From Microbacterium testaceum StLB037 (GTDB lineage: Bacteria > Actinomycetota > Actinomycetes > Actinomycetales > Microbacteriaceae), in the NCBI RefSeq assembly GCF_008763945.1, contig NZ_VTQH01000001.1:333441-397440 (forward strand): DNA of 64,000 nt. Direction: 5' to 3'. The notes under the pieces are model-generated. The model saw only the letters and a program-made list of their open reading frames with translations. It made no database searches and was not told the DNA's origin. A program made the position numbers and the translations under genes. Positions 22,826 to 31,836 of the stretch are shown piece by piece; positions within the stretch are counted from its first letter, which is position 1, and the number at the start of each line of letters is the position of its first letter.

Positions 22826-23419
22826 TCAGCCGGACAAACCCGCCGCGGCGAACGCGCGCGCGTAGATCTCGCGGATCACACCCTCTTTGCGCGCGTTGTA
22901 TTCGCTCATCAAGCCGTCGGTGGCCACCGCGCGTTTGACGGCGGCGTACCGCTCTCGATCAGCCTCGTCGGCGCGCAGCCAGTCGCGGAAGATGCGGTGC
23001 CGCGCGGCCTCGGGGCTCTCGGGCGGCCACACGTGCAGGTTCGCAGCCGGGTCTGCGGAGACCAGGCAGCGGTGCCCGAGCCACCACGGCTCGCGCACCC
23101 GCAGCACGAAGCCGAGCGTCTCGAGGGCGGGGACGTACGCGTCCTCGTCATCGGTGTCGGCGACCGTCAGGTCGATGTCGATGACCGGCTTGGCGGCCAG
23201 CCCGGGCACCGACGTCGAACCGACGTGCTCGACCTCGAGAGCGCGGTCTCCCAGCGCCTCGACGATCCGAGCGCGGAGCGTCGCGAAGACGTCGGGCCAG
23301 GCGGCATCCGGATCCACGATCTCGATGCGCCGCACCTGCTCGGGGACACCGACCCACGGCGAGAGTCCGGGCGGGGGCGGGGTGTCGTCGAACGACACGA
23401 TCTGAGCGGCGGTGAGCAC
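22826..23419 (-). CDS. GrpB/Dephospho-CoA kinase-like nucleotidyltransferase family (UPF0157)
   Basis: 197 residues. The EHVGSTSVPGLAAKPVIDIDLTV block is the hallmark of the GrpB family (PF04229), a minimal nucleotidyltransferase fold with a GS motif and a D.D metal site. The biochemical role is unknown. Two GTG codons are candidates (23422 and 23419); the second is 6 nt after TAAGCT (23431-23426), as at the other leaderless genes. It starts 10 nt past the prfA stop. Confidence 0.88.
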   Translation of the reverse strand: MLTAAQIVSFDDTPPPPGLSPWVGVPEQVRRIEIVDPDAAWPDVFATLRARIVEALGDRALEVEHVGSTSVPGLAAKPVIDIDLTVADTDDEDAYVPALETLGFVLRVREPWWLGHRCLVSADPAANLHVWPPESPEAARHRIFRDWLRADEADRERYAAVKRAVATDGLMSEYNARKEGVIREIYARAFAAAGLSG

Positions 23420-23428
23420 CACCCGAGC

Positions 23429-24520
23429 TTAGGAGTCGGCGAGGGCCGCGAGGCGCGCTTCTTCGTCGGCGGTGATCGCCGACTCGATGATCGGGCCCAG
23501 GGCGCCGTCCATCACCTGATCGAGGTTGTACGCCTTGTACCCGGTGCGGTGGTCGGCGATGCGGTTCTCAGGGAAGTTGTACGTGCGGATGCGCTCGGAT
23601 CGGTCCATGCCGCGGATCTGCGATTTGCGGGCGTCGGCGGCGACGGCGTCGCGCTCCTCCTGCTGCTTGGCGAGCAGGCGGGCGCGGAGCACGCGCATGC
23701 CGGCCTCGCGGTTCTGCAGCTGCGACTTCTCGTTCTGCATCGACACGACGATCCCGGTGGGCACGTGCGTGATGCGCACGGCGGAGTCGGTCGTGTTGAC
23801 CGACTGACCACCGGGGCCCGATGAGCGGAAGACGTCGATCTTCAGGTCGTTCGGGTCGATCGCGACCTCTTCGGGTTCGTCGACCTCGGGGAAGACGAGG
23901 ACGCCGGTCGTGGAGGTGTGGATGCGCCCCTGCGACTCGGTGGCGGGCACGCGTTGGACGCGGTGCACACCACCCTCGTACTTCAGGTGCGCCCACACGC
24001 CCTGGGCGGGGTCGCTCGAGGAGCCCTTGATCGCGACCTGGACGTCTTTGTAACCGCCGAGGTCGGACTCGGTGCGTTCCAGCAGCTCCGTCTTCCAGCC
24101 CATGGATGCCGCGTACTGCAGATACATGCGCAGGAGGTCGGCCGCGAACAACGCGCTCTCCGCTCCCCCCTCGCCGCCCTTGATCTCCATGATCACGTCA
24201 CGGGCGTCGTCGGGGTCACGCGGGATGAGCAGGCGCCGCAGACGCTCCTGCGTCTCGGCGACGCGCTCCTCCAGAGCCGGCACCTCCTCGGCGAACGCCT
24301 CGTCTTCACGGGCGAGCTCGCGGGCGGCATCCAGATCTTCGGATGCCGCGGTCCAGGCGCCGTAGGCGTGCACCACGCGGCTGAGCTCGGCGTAGCGCCG
24401 GTTCACCCGCTTGGCGCGCGCGGCATCGGCGTGCACCGCGGGATCGTTCAGCTCGAGCTCGACCGCCTTGTGCTCGTCGAGCAGTCCGCGGACCGACTCG
24501 AACATCGAGGGCACCGACAT
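23429..24520 (-). CDS. prfA: Peptide chain release factor 1
   Basis: 363 residues. The peptidyl-hydrolysis motif GGQ is in [15 protein letters not shown], and the codon-recognition tripeptide PAT in [10 protein letters not shown] identifies RF1 (UAA/UAG) rather than RF2. It lies 17 bp downstream of rho on the same strand, the usual actinobacterial order. Confidence 0.97.
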   Translation of the reverse strand: MSVPSMFESVRGLLDEHKAVELELNDPAVHADAARAKRVNRRYAELSRVVHAYGAWTAASEDLDAARELAREDEAFAEEVPALEERVAETQERLRRLLIPRDPDDARDVIMEIKGGEGGAESALFAADLLRMYLQYAASMGWKTELLERTESDLGGYKDVQVAIKGSSSDPAQGVWAHLKYEGGVHRVQRVPATESQGRIHTSTTGVLVFPEVDEPEEVAIDPNDLKIDVFRSSGPGGQSVNTTDSAVRITHVPTGIVVSMQNEKSQLQNREAGMRVLRARLLAKQQEERDAVAADARKSQIRGMDRSERIRTYNFPENRIADHRTGYKAYNLDQVMDGALGPIIESAITADEEARLAALADS

Positions 24521-24537
24521 GGCGTCAGGCCGTCGGC

Positions 24538-26784
24538 TCAGCGGATGCTGTTGTCGTCACCGCCGCGCGCGGGCGCCGGGATCGACTTCTGCATCTGCAC
24601 GAGGAACTCGACGTTCGACTGCGTCTCCTTGAGCTTGCCGAGCACGACCTCGAGGGCCTGCTGGGGCTCGAGACCGGCCAGCGCGCGACGCAGCTTCCAG
24701 GTGATCTTGACCTCGTCGTTCGACAGCAGCATCTCTTCGCGACGCGTACTCGACGCGTTGACGTCGACGGCCGGGAAGATGCGCTTGTCGGCGAGCTGGC
24801 GGTTCAGGCGCAGTTCGCTGTTACCGGTGCCCTTGAACTCCTCGAAGATGACGTCGTCCATCTTGGAGCCGGTCTCGACCAGGGCCGTCGCGAGGATCGT
24901 GAGCGATCCGCCGTTCTCGATGTTGCGCGCGGCGCCGAAGAAGCGCTTGGGCGGGTACAGCGCCGAGGCGTCGACACCACCGGAGAGCACGCGGCCCGAG
25001 GTGGGGGCGGCGAGGTTGTAGGCGCGGCCGAGGCGGGTGATCGAGTCGAGCAGCACGACCACGTCGCGCCCGAGCTCGACGAGACGCTTCGCGCGCTCGA
25101 TGGCGAGCTCGGCGACCGTGGTGTGGTCTTCGGCCGGGCGGTCGAACGTCGAGGCGATGACCTCGCCGCGGACGGTCCGCTGCATGTCGGTGACCTCTTC
25201 GGGACGCTCGTCGACGAGCACGACCATGAGGTGGACCTCGGGGTTGTTCGTCGCGATCGCGTTGGCGATCTGCTGCAGCACGATGGTCTTGCCCGCCTTG
25301 GGGGGCGCGACGATCAGGCCGCGCTGGCCCTTGCCGACGGGGGCGACCAGGTCGATGATGCGCTGCGTGAGCTTCTCGGGACCGGTCTCGAGGCGGAGGC
25401 GCTCCTGCGGGTACAGGGGCGTGAGGTTGGTGAATTCGACGCGCGCCGCGGCATCGTCGACGGACAGGCCGTTGATCGAGTCGACCTGCACGAGGGCGTT
25501 GTACTTCTGGCGCCCCTGCTGCTCGCCCTCGCGGGGCTGCTTGATGGCGCCGACGACGGCGTCACCCTTGCGCAGGTTGTACTTCTTCACCTGGCCGAGC
25601 GAGACGTAGACGTCGCTCGGGCCGGGCAGGTAGCCCGTGGTGCGCACGAACGCGTAGTTGTCGAGCACGTCGAGCACACCGGCGATGGGAACGAGGACGT
25701 CGTCCTCGCCGATCTCGGTCTCGAACTCGTCGCCCGTGGTGTTCTGGCCGCGGCGCTTGTTGCGCTGACGGTTGCGGCTGTTCGCCGCCCCGCCCTGCTG
25801 CTGCTGGGCCTGCTGGCCGTTCTGCGCGTTGTCGCGCTGGCCGTTCTCACGCTGACCGTTCTCACGCTGACCCTTGTCGGCCGCCTCCGCCTCGTCGGCG
25901 GCGGGCGCCGGGGCCTCGGTCTTGTCGGCGTCGGCCTTGTTGCGGTTGCGGTTGCGGGAGCGGCTGCGACCCCGGCCGCGGGCCGGCGTCTCGTCGGCCT
26001 GCTCGGTGCCGTCGGTCGCGGCGCCCTCGGCCTGCTCGGCGTCCGTCGACGCGGATCCGGCGGCGGCGTCGCTCGAGGCGGCGGCGGGCGCGGTCGCGGC
26101 GTCCGTTGCGGCAGCCTCATCCGAGGAGGCTTCGGTCGCGGGGGCCTCTGCCTGGGTGGCTTCGGCGGCGGGGGCCTCGTCGACGGTCGGCGTCTCGGCG
26201 GCGACCTCGGCGTCGGCGGCGACATCGGCGGCGGTGGTGACGGGCGTGGTGGCGTCGGCGGGCTCCGCGACGGCCGGGGCCTCGGCGGCGGCGGCGTCCG
26301 CGGCAGCGGCGTCCACAGCAGCAGCCTCTGCGGCAGCGGCCTCGGCCGCGGCCTTCTCTTCGGCGGTGGCGCTCTTCGCACGGCGCGGGGCGCGCTTGCG
26401 CGGGGCGCGAGCGGGCTTCTCGGCGGGCGCGGGCTCTTCCACCGGAGCCTCGGCAGCAGGCGCCTCGGCAGCGGCGGCCTCGTCCGCCGCGGGGGCGTCG
26501 GCGGCGGGCGCGGCGTCGGTGGCGGGCGCGGCGTCGGCGGCGGGCGCGGCGTCAGCGGCGGGCGCCTCGGCCAGAGTGTCCTCGGTGAACAGCGCCTCGG
26601 GCTGCGCGTCGGCGGCAGCCGCGTCCGCCTCGGCGGGCTCCTCCGCGGCGGGGGCGTCAGCGCCCTCGGCGGCGGCCTCGGTGGCCTGTTCGATGTCGGT
26701 GCCCTGTGCAGCAGCGGTGGGCTGCTCGTCGGTCTCGGCGCCCTCGGGCGCGTCGACGGGCTGGGTCTCGGAGATGGACTCCAC
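24538..26784 (-). CDS. rho: Transcription termination factor Rho with long Ala-rich N-terminal region
   Basis: 748 residues, far longer than E. coli Rho (419). Residues 1 to about 340 are low complexity: Ala/Glu/Pro-rich repeats, Lys/Arg clusters ([13 protein letters not shown]), then an Arg/Asn/Gln-rich stretch with two tandem [17 protein letters not shown] units. The core follows: RNA-binding CSD-like [20 protein letters not shown], Walker A APPKAGKT, and the Q/R-loop region to the end. I do not see the short SAP-like Rho_N helical domain that usually precedes the CSD. Start GTG at 26784 with GAGGAG upstream. Confidence 0.95.
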   Translation of the reverse strand: MESISETQPVDAPEGAETDEQPTAAAQGTDIEQATEAAAEGADAPAAEEPAEADAAAADAQPEALFTEDTLAEAPAADAAPAADAAPATDAAPAADAPAADEAAAAEAPAAEAPVEEPAPAEKPARAPRKRAPRRAKSATAEEKAAAEAAAAEAAAVDAAAADAAAAEAPAVAEPADATTPVTTAADVAADAEVAAETPTVDEAPAAEATQAEAPATEASSDEAAATDAATAPAAASSDAAAGSASTDAEQAEGAATDGTEQADETPARGRGRSRSRNRNRNKADADKTEAPAPAADEAEAADKGQRENGQRENGQRDNAQNGQQAQQQQGGAANSRNRQRNKRRGQNTTGDEFETEIGEDDVLVPIAGVLDVLDNYAFVRTTGYLPGPSDVYVSLGQVKKYNLRKGDAVVGAIKQPREGEQQGRQKYNALVQVDSINGLSVDDAAARVEFTNLTPLYPQERLRLETGPEKLTQRIIDLVAPVGKGQRGLIVAPPKAGKTIVLQQIANAIATNNPEVHLMVVLVDERPEEVTDMQRTVRGEVIASTFDRPAEDHTTVAELAIERAKRLVELGRDVVVLLDSITRLGRAYNLAAPTSGRVLSGGVDASALYPPKRFFGAARNIENGGSLTILATALVETGSKMDDVIFEEFKGTGNSELRLNRQLADKRIFPAVDVNASSTRREEMLLSNDEVKITWKLRRALAGLEPQQALEVVLGKLKETQSNVEFLVQMQKSIPAPARGGDDNSIR

Positions 26785-26936
26785 GAGTGCTCCTCAGAAA
26801 ATGACGGTGATCAGATCGCGCTTCGCCAAGCAGAACGCAGACGAAGGACACCAGCGGTTCGGGAGAGTGCAGCCGTTACCGGGTTCGCGATGTGTTGCGG
26901 ATTTCGCAGGTGGTGCAGAGGCTCAGATTCGCGAAG

Positions 26937-27869
26937 TTACGCGGAACCCTCTGCGTTTTTCACTGTACCACCCTTGACGTCGACGGCGAGCATGAGCGCC
27001 TGCCACGGAATGTCGACCACGGATGCCATAAGATCTGCGGCTGCAAGTCGCTGCCCCGGCCCGTCGGCGAGCACGAGCACGCTGGGTCCGGCACCCGAGA
27101 CGACGGCGGCGTAGTCCTCGGCCCGCAGCGCCCGCACGAGGCGGTCGGTCTCGGGCATCGCCTGCGCGCGGTAGTTCTGATGCAGCTTGTCTTCGGTGGC
27201 CGCCATCAGCAGCTCGGGGCTCTGGGTCATCGCGGCGATCAGCAACGCCGAGCGCGAGACGTTGAACACCGCGTCCTCGCGCGGCACCTGCAGCGGCTGG
27301 AGGCTCCGGGCCACGGCGGTCGACATCGTGAAGCTCGGCACGAACACCAGCGGCGAGACGCCGCGGTGCACGATCAGTTGCTTGTGCTGGGGGCCCTCGG
27401 CATCCATCCACGCGATCGTGAGGCCGCCGAACAGGCCCGGGGCGACGTTGTCGGGGTGCCCCTCCAGCTCGGTCGCCAGGCGCAGCAGGTCGACGTCGCT
27501 GAAGGCGACCTCTCCCTCGAGCAGGCCCTTGGCGGCCAGGATGCCGGCCACCACGGCGGCGCCGGACGAGCCCATGCCTCGCCCGTGCGGGATGACGTTG
27601 TGCGCGGTCAGTCGCACCCCCGGGAGGGTGCGGCCGACCGAGGCGTACGTGTGCGCCATCGCGCGCACGACGAGGTGCGACGCGTCGCGGGGGACGTCGG
27701 CCGTCCCCTCTCCTTCGACCTCGATCTCGAGGCGGTCGCCGTCGAGCTGCTCGACGACGAGCTCGTCGTAGACGCTCAGCGCGAGACCGAGGGTGTCGAA
27801 GCCGGGCCCGAGGTTAGCGCTGGTGGCGGGAACGCGGACGGCGACCCGACGACCGGGGCCTGAGCTCAC
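26937..27869 (-). CDS. thrB: Homoserine kinase
   Basis: 310 residues of the GHMP kinase family: [15 protein letters not shown] at the N-terminus and the phosphate loop [16 protein letters not shown]. It phosphorylates homoserine with ATP for threonine synthesis. The GTG start overlaps the thrC stop by 4 nt (GTGA). 152 bp of mostly non-coding sequence, presumably the rho promoter region, separates it from rho. Confidence 0.96.
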   Translation of the reverse strand: MSSGPGRRVAVRVPATSANLGPGFDTLGLALSVYDELVVEQLDGDRLEIEVEGEGTADVPRDASHLVVRAMAHTYASVGRTLPGVRLTAHNVIPHGRGMGSSGAAVVAGILAAKGLLEGEVAFSDVDLLRLATELEGHPDNVAPGLFGGLTIAWMDAEGPQHKQLIVHRGVSPLVFVPSFTMSTAVARSLQPLQVPREDAVFNVSRSALLIAAMTQSPELLMAATEDKLHQNYRAQAMPETDRLVRALRAEDYAAVVSGAGPSVLVLADGPGQRLAAADLMASVVDIPWQALMLAVDVKGGTVKNAEGSA

Positions 27870-28948
27870 GCGGTCACCGGCTGCAGGTCGAGCACGGAGG
27901 CGACCTCCGAGGTGGCGGCGTCGACGACCGTGGGCGTGACGTCGGTGCCGTCGGCACGACGCAGAGCCCACTGCGGGTCTTTGAGCCCGTGGCCCGTGAC
28001 CGTGAGGACGACCTTGGCCCCGGCGGGGATGACCCCGGCCTCGGCCCGCTCGAGCAGACCCGCGACGCTGATCGCCGAGGCGGGCTCGACGAAGATGCCC
28101 ACCTCTCCGGCGAGGATCTTCTGCGCCTCGAGGATGCCGGCGTCGTCGATCGCGCCGAAGTAGCCGTCGGTGTCGTCGCGCGCCTCGAGGGCGAGCTCCC
28201 ACGACGCGGGGTTGCCGATGCGGATCGCGCTCGCGATGGTCTCGGGCTGCTTCACGACCTCGCCGCGCACGAGCGGTGCGGAACCGGCGGCCTGGAAGCC
28301 GAACATTCGGGGCACGCGCGTGGCGACGCCGCGGGCGGCCTCTTCGCGGTAGCCGCGCGAGTACGCGGTGTAGTTGCCGGCGTTCCCGACCGGGATGACG
28401 TGGAAGTCGGGGGCGTCGCCGAGGACCTCGACGACCTCGTACGCCGCGGTCTTCTGACCCTCGATGCGGTCGGGGTTGACCGAGTTGACCAGGTGCACCG
28501 GGTAGTGGTCGGCGAGCTCGCGGGCGATCTCGAGGCAGTCGTCGAAGTTGCCGCGGATCTGGATGAGGCGGCCGTTGTGGGCGACGGCCTGGCTGAGCTT
28601 GCCCATGGCGATCTTGCCCTCGGGCACGAGCACCGCCGCGGTGATGCCGGCGTGGGCGGCGTAGGCCGCGGCCGAGGCCGAGGTGTTGCCTGTCGAGGCG
28701 CAGATGACGGCTTTCGCGCCGTGCTCGACGGCCCGCGAGAGGGCCACGGTCATGCCGCGGTCCTTGAACGAGCCGGTGGGGTTCATGCCCTCGTACTTGA
28801 CCCACACGTCGGCGCCGGTGCGACGCGACAGCGCGGGTGCGGGCAGCAGCGGCGTGCCGCCCTCGCCGAGGGTGACGACGGTGGAGGCGTCGGTGACACC
28901 CAGACGGTCGGCGTATTCGCGGAGGACTCCGCCCCAGAGGTGTGCCAT
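27866..28948 (-). CDS. thrC: Threonine synthase
   Basis: 360 residues. The PLP lysine is in [12 protein letters not shown] and the phosphate-binding glycine loop near [12 protein letters not shown]. It converts O-phosphohomoserine to threonine. The start [12 protein letters not shown] at 28948 is 1 nt past the hom stop; an upstream in-frame GTG inside hom is less likely. Confidence 0.96.
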   Translation of the reverse strand: MAHLWGGVLREYADRLGVTDASTVVTLGEGGTPLLPAPALSRRTGADVWVKYEGMNPTGSFKDRGMTVALSRAVEHGAKAVICASTGNTSASAAAYAAHAGITAAVLVPEGKIAMGKLSQAVAHNGRLIQIRGNFDDCLEIARELADHYPVHLVNSVNPDRIEGQKTAAYEVVEVLGDAPDFHVIPVGNAGNYTAYSRGYREEAARGVATRVPRMFGFQAAGSAPLVRGEVVKQPETIASAIRIGNPASWELALEARDDTDGYFGAIDDAGILEAQKILAGEVGIFVEPASAISVAGLLERAEAGVIPAGAKVVLTVTGHGLKDPQWALRRADGTDVTPTVVDAATSEVASVLDLQPVTA

Positions 28949-28949
28949 G

Positions 28950-30272
28950 TCAGTTCCCTTCCACACGCAGCACGGAGACCACGCGCTCGACGACGCCGCT
29001 TGCGGCGAGACGCTCGACGGTCTCGCTCAAATCCTGCTCGCGGGCCTTGTGTGTTCCGATGACCAGGCGGGCCGAGCCGCCGGTCTGAGTGGTCTGGTCC
29101 GCCTCGATGACGGTCTGCTCGACGGTCGCGATCGACACGCGCCCCTCGCTGAGGATCCCGGCGACGGTCGCCAGGACGCCCGGCTGATCGTCGACCTCGA
29201 GGGTGATCTGGTAGCGCGTGATGACGTGCCCGATCGGCACGGCGGGCAGGTTCGCGCGCGTCGACTCGCCGACGCCCACACCGCCGGCGATGTGACGACG
29301 CGCGGCCGAGACGACGTCGCCGAGAACGGCGGAGGCCGTCTGCACGCCCCCGGCGCCGGCGCCGTAGAACATCAGGTCGCCCGCGGCCTCGGCCTGGACG
29401 AAGACGGCGTTGTTGGCGCCGTGGACGCTCGCGAGCGGGTGCGTCCGGTCGACGAGAGCGGGATAGACGCGAACCGAGATGGACTCCGAGCCGTCGGCGG
29501 CCGTCAGGCGCTCGCAGACCGCGAGGAGCTTGATGACGTAACCGGCGTGACGCGCCGACTCGATCATCGCGGCGTCGACCGAGGTGATGCCCTCGCGGTG
29601 GACGGCATCCAGGGGAACCGTGGTGTGGAAGGCGAGGCTCGCGAGGATCGCCGCCTTCTGCGCGGCGTCGTAGCCCTCGACGTCGGCGGTGGGGTCGGCC
29701 TCGGCGTAGCCGAGGGCCTGCGCCTGGGCGAGCACGTCGGCGAAGTCGGCGCCCTCGGTGTCCATGCGGTCGAGGATGTAGTTCGTCGTGCCGTTGACGA
29801 TGCCCATGATCCGCACGACGCGGTCGCCGGCGAGCGAGTCGCGCAGCGGCCGGATGATGGGGATGGCGCCCGCGGCGGCGGCCTCGTAGTAGACCTCGGC
29901 ACCCACCTGGTCGGCGGCCTCGAAGACCTCGGAGCCGTGGGTGGCCAGCAGCGCCTTGTTGGCGGTGACGACGTCGGCGCCCGAAGCGATCGCGTGCAGC
30001 ACCTGCGTGCGGGCGGGCTCGATGCCGCCCATGAGCTCGATGACGATGTCGCTGCCGACGATGAGGGTCTCGGCGTCGGTGGTGAACAGCTCCTGCGGCA
30101 GCTCGACGTCGCGTTTGGCGTCGAGGTTGCGCACGGCGATGCCGGCGAGTTCGAGCTTCGCGCCCGCGCGGTCGGCGAGCTCGTCGCCGTGCTTGAGCAG
30201 CAGGTCGGCGACCTGCGAGCCGACGGCGCCGGCGCCGAGGAGCGCCACGCGGAGCGTGCGGTAGTCGGTCAT
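28950..30272 (-). CDS. hom: Homoserine dehydrogenase
   Basis: 440 residues. NAD(P) site [17 protein letters not shown], catalytic-domain signature [14 protein letters not shown], and a C-terminal ACT domain ([18 protein letters not shown]) that normally mediates threonine feedback inhibition. It reduces aspartate semialdehyde to homoserine. ATG overlaps the lysA stop by 4 nt, so lysA-hom-thrC-thrB form one coupled operon. Confidence 0.97.
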   Translation of the reverse strand: MTDYRTLRVALLGAGAVGSQVADLLLKHGDELADRAGAKLELAGIAVRNLDAKRDVELPQELFTTDAETLIVGSDIVIELMGGIEPARTQVLHAIASGADVVTANKALLATHGSEVFEAADQVGAEVYYEAAAAGAIPIIRPLRDSLAGDRVVRIMGIVNGTTNYILDRMDTEGADFADVLAQAQALGYAEADPTADVEGYDAAQKAAILASLAFHTTVPLDAVHREGITSVDAAMIESARHAGYVIKLLAVCERLTAADGSESISVRVYPALVDRTHPLASVHGANNAVFVQAEAAGDLMFYGAGAGGVQTASAVLGDVVSAARRHIAGGVGVGESTRANLPAVPIGHVITRYQITLEVDDQPGVLATVAGILSEGRVSIATVEQTVIEADQTTQTGGSARLVIGTHKAREQDLSETVERLAASGVVERVVSVLRVEGN

Positions 30273-31699
30273 TCGGTGTCTCCGTGGGGTGTAGCGGAAG
30301 AAGCGGATGCCGGGATCCCGGCGTCGCGCGAGAGGAGGTCGTCGATGCTCTCGCCGCGGACGATCACGCGGGCCTGTCCCCCGCGGACGGCGACGACCGG
30401 GGGGCGCGGCGTGTAGTTGTAGTTGCTCGCGAGCGAGAAGCAGTAAGCGCCGGTGGCCGGCACGGCGAGCAGGTCGCCGGGGGTGACGTCGGCGGGGAGG
30501 TACTCGGCATCCACCACGATGTCTCCCGACTCGCAGTGGTGGCCGACCACGCGCGAGAGCGCCGGCGTGGCGGAGCTCTCGCGCGAGACCAGCCGTGCCG
30601 AGAAGTCGGCGCCGTAGAGGGCGGGCCGGGCGTTGTCGCTCATGCCGCCGTCGACGCTGACGTAGGTGCGGTCGAGGTCTTCGCCCGCGGTCACGGTCTT
30701 GACCGTGCCGACCTCGTAGAGGGTGACACCGGCCTGACCGACGATCACGCGGCCCGGCTCGGTGGCGACGTCGGGCATCGGGATGCCGCGCACCGCGCAC
30801 TCGTCGGCGATGGCGTCGACGATGCCGTCGGCGATCTCTTCGATGGGCTTCGGGTCGTCGACCGAGGTGTACGAGATCCCGAAGCCGCCGCCGACGTTGA
30901 GGAGGGGGATCTCTCCCCCGGCCAGCAGGTCGGCGTGCAGGTCGACCAGGCGGGCGGCCGACTCCCGGAAGCCGGAGGAGTCGAAGATCTGCGAGCCGAT
31001 GTGGGCGTGCAGGCCGACGAAGCGCAGGCTCGGCAGCTCGCGGATCCGGGCCACGGCCTCGGCCGCCCCCTCGAGCGAGAAGCCGAACTTCTGGTCTTCG
31101 TGGGCCGTGGCGAGGAACGCGTGGGTCTCAGCATGGACGCCGGTGCGCACGCGCACGAGCACCGACTGCACGGCACCCCGGCGCTCGGCGATCGCGGCGA
31201 GACGCTCGATCTCGATCGGGCTGTCGACCACGACCGAGCCGATGCCCACCTCGACGGCGCGCTCGAGCTCGGACACGCTCTTGTTGTTGCCGTGGAAGCC
31301 CAGGCGCGCGGGGTCGGCGCCCCCGGCGAGCGCGACCTCGAGCTCCCCGCGCGTGCACACGTCGACCGAGAGCCCCTCGTCGACGACCCAGCGCACGACC
31401 TCGGTCGACAGGAACGCCTTTCCGGCGTAGTAGACGCGGGCCCGGATGCCGTGGCGAGCGGCCGCGGCGTCGAAGGCGGAGCGAGCGCGACAGGCGTGGG
31501 CGCGCACCTCGTCTTCGTCGAGGACGTACAGCGGCGTGCCGAAGCGGTCGCGCAGGTCGAAGACGGAGACCCCGCCGATCTCGACGGAGCCGTCGTCGAC
31601 GCGGTGCGCCGAGGCGGGCCAGACGGAGGCGACGAGCTCGTTCGCTTCGGCCGGGGCGGTGAGCCAGTCGGGCACGAGCGCGGAGTGCGAGGCGGACAC
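30269..31699 (-). CDS. lysA: Diaminopimelate decarboxylase
   Basis: 476 residues, actinobacterial length. The PLP lysine is in VYYAGKAFLSTEV; HIGSQIFDSSG, GGGFGISYTS and the C-terminal CESGDIVVDAEYLP (Cys and Glu of the partner-subunit site) are present. It makes lysine from meso-DAP. The GTG at 31699 has only weak ribosome-site complementarity. A TAGACT hexamer within the upstream 137-bp gap (about 31790-31795) may be its -10; the same hexamer precedes argS. Confidence 0.95.
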   Translation of the reverse strand: MSASHSALVPDWLTAPAEANELVASVWPASAHRVDDGSVEIGGVSVFDLRDRFGTPLYVLDEDEVRAHACRARSAFDAAAARHGIRARVYYAGKAFLSTEVVRWVVDEGLSVDVCTRGELEVALAGGADPARLGFHGNNKSVSELERAVEVGIGSVVVDSPIEIERLAAIAERRGAVQSVLVRVRTGVHAETHAFLATAHEDQKFGFSLEGAAEAVARIRELPSLRFVGLHAHIGSQIFDSSGFRESAARLVDLHADLLAGGEIPLLNVGGGFGISYTSVDDPKPIEEIADGIVDAIADECAVRGIPMPDVATEPGRVIVGQAGVTLYEVGTVKTVTAGEDLDRTYVSVDGGMSDNARPALYGADFSARLVSRESSATPALSRVVGHHCESGDIVVDAEYLPADVTPGDLLAVPATGAYCFSLASNYNYTPRPPVVAVRGGQARVIVRGESIDDLLSRDAGIPASASSATPHGDTE

Positions 31700-31836
31700 A
31701 GGGGGACCAATCGGGTTTTGCGGCGACGCGACGGCCGCGGATCACGGCTCCCACCCGCGCGGAGAGTCACGCGGCGGGCAGTCCTTGCAGTCTAGGGCAC
31801 GACGTATGCCGCCCCTTTCCCACGCGACCCTCGCGG

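Noticed and set aside
26785..26936. Possible attenuator upstream of rho
   Set aside because: No convincing stem-loop or leader ORF; I see only a generic upstream region.
25123..27114. Long plus-strand Gly/Arg-rich frame over rho and the start of thrB
   Set aside because: It is antisense to the Ala-rich rho coding sequence; GCC/GCG codons read backwards give Gly/Arg repeats. No domain or start site supports it.
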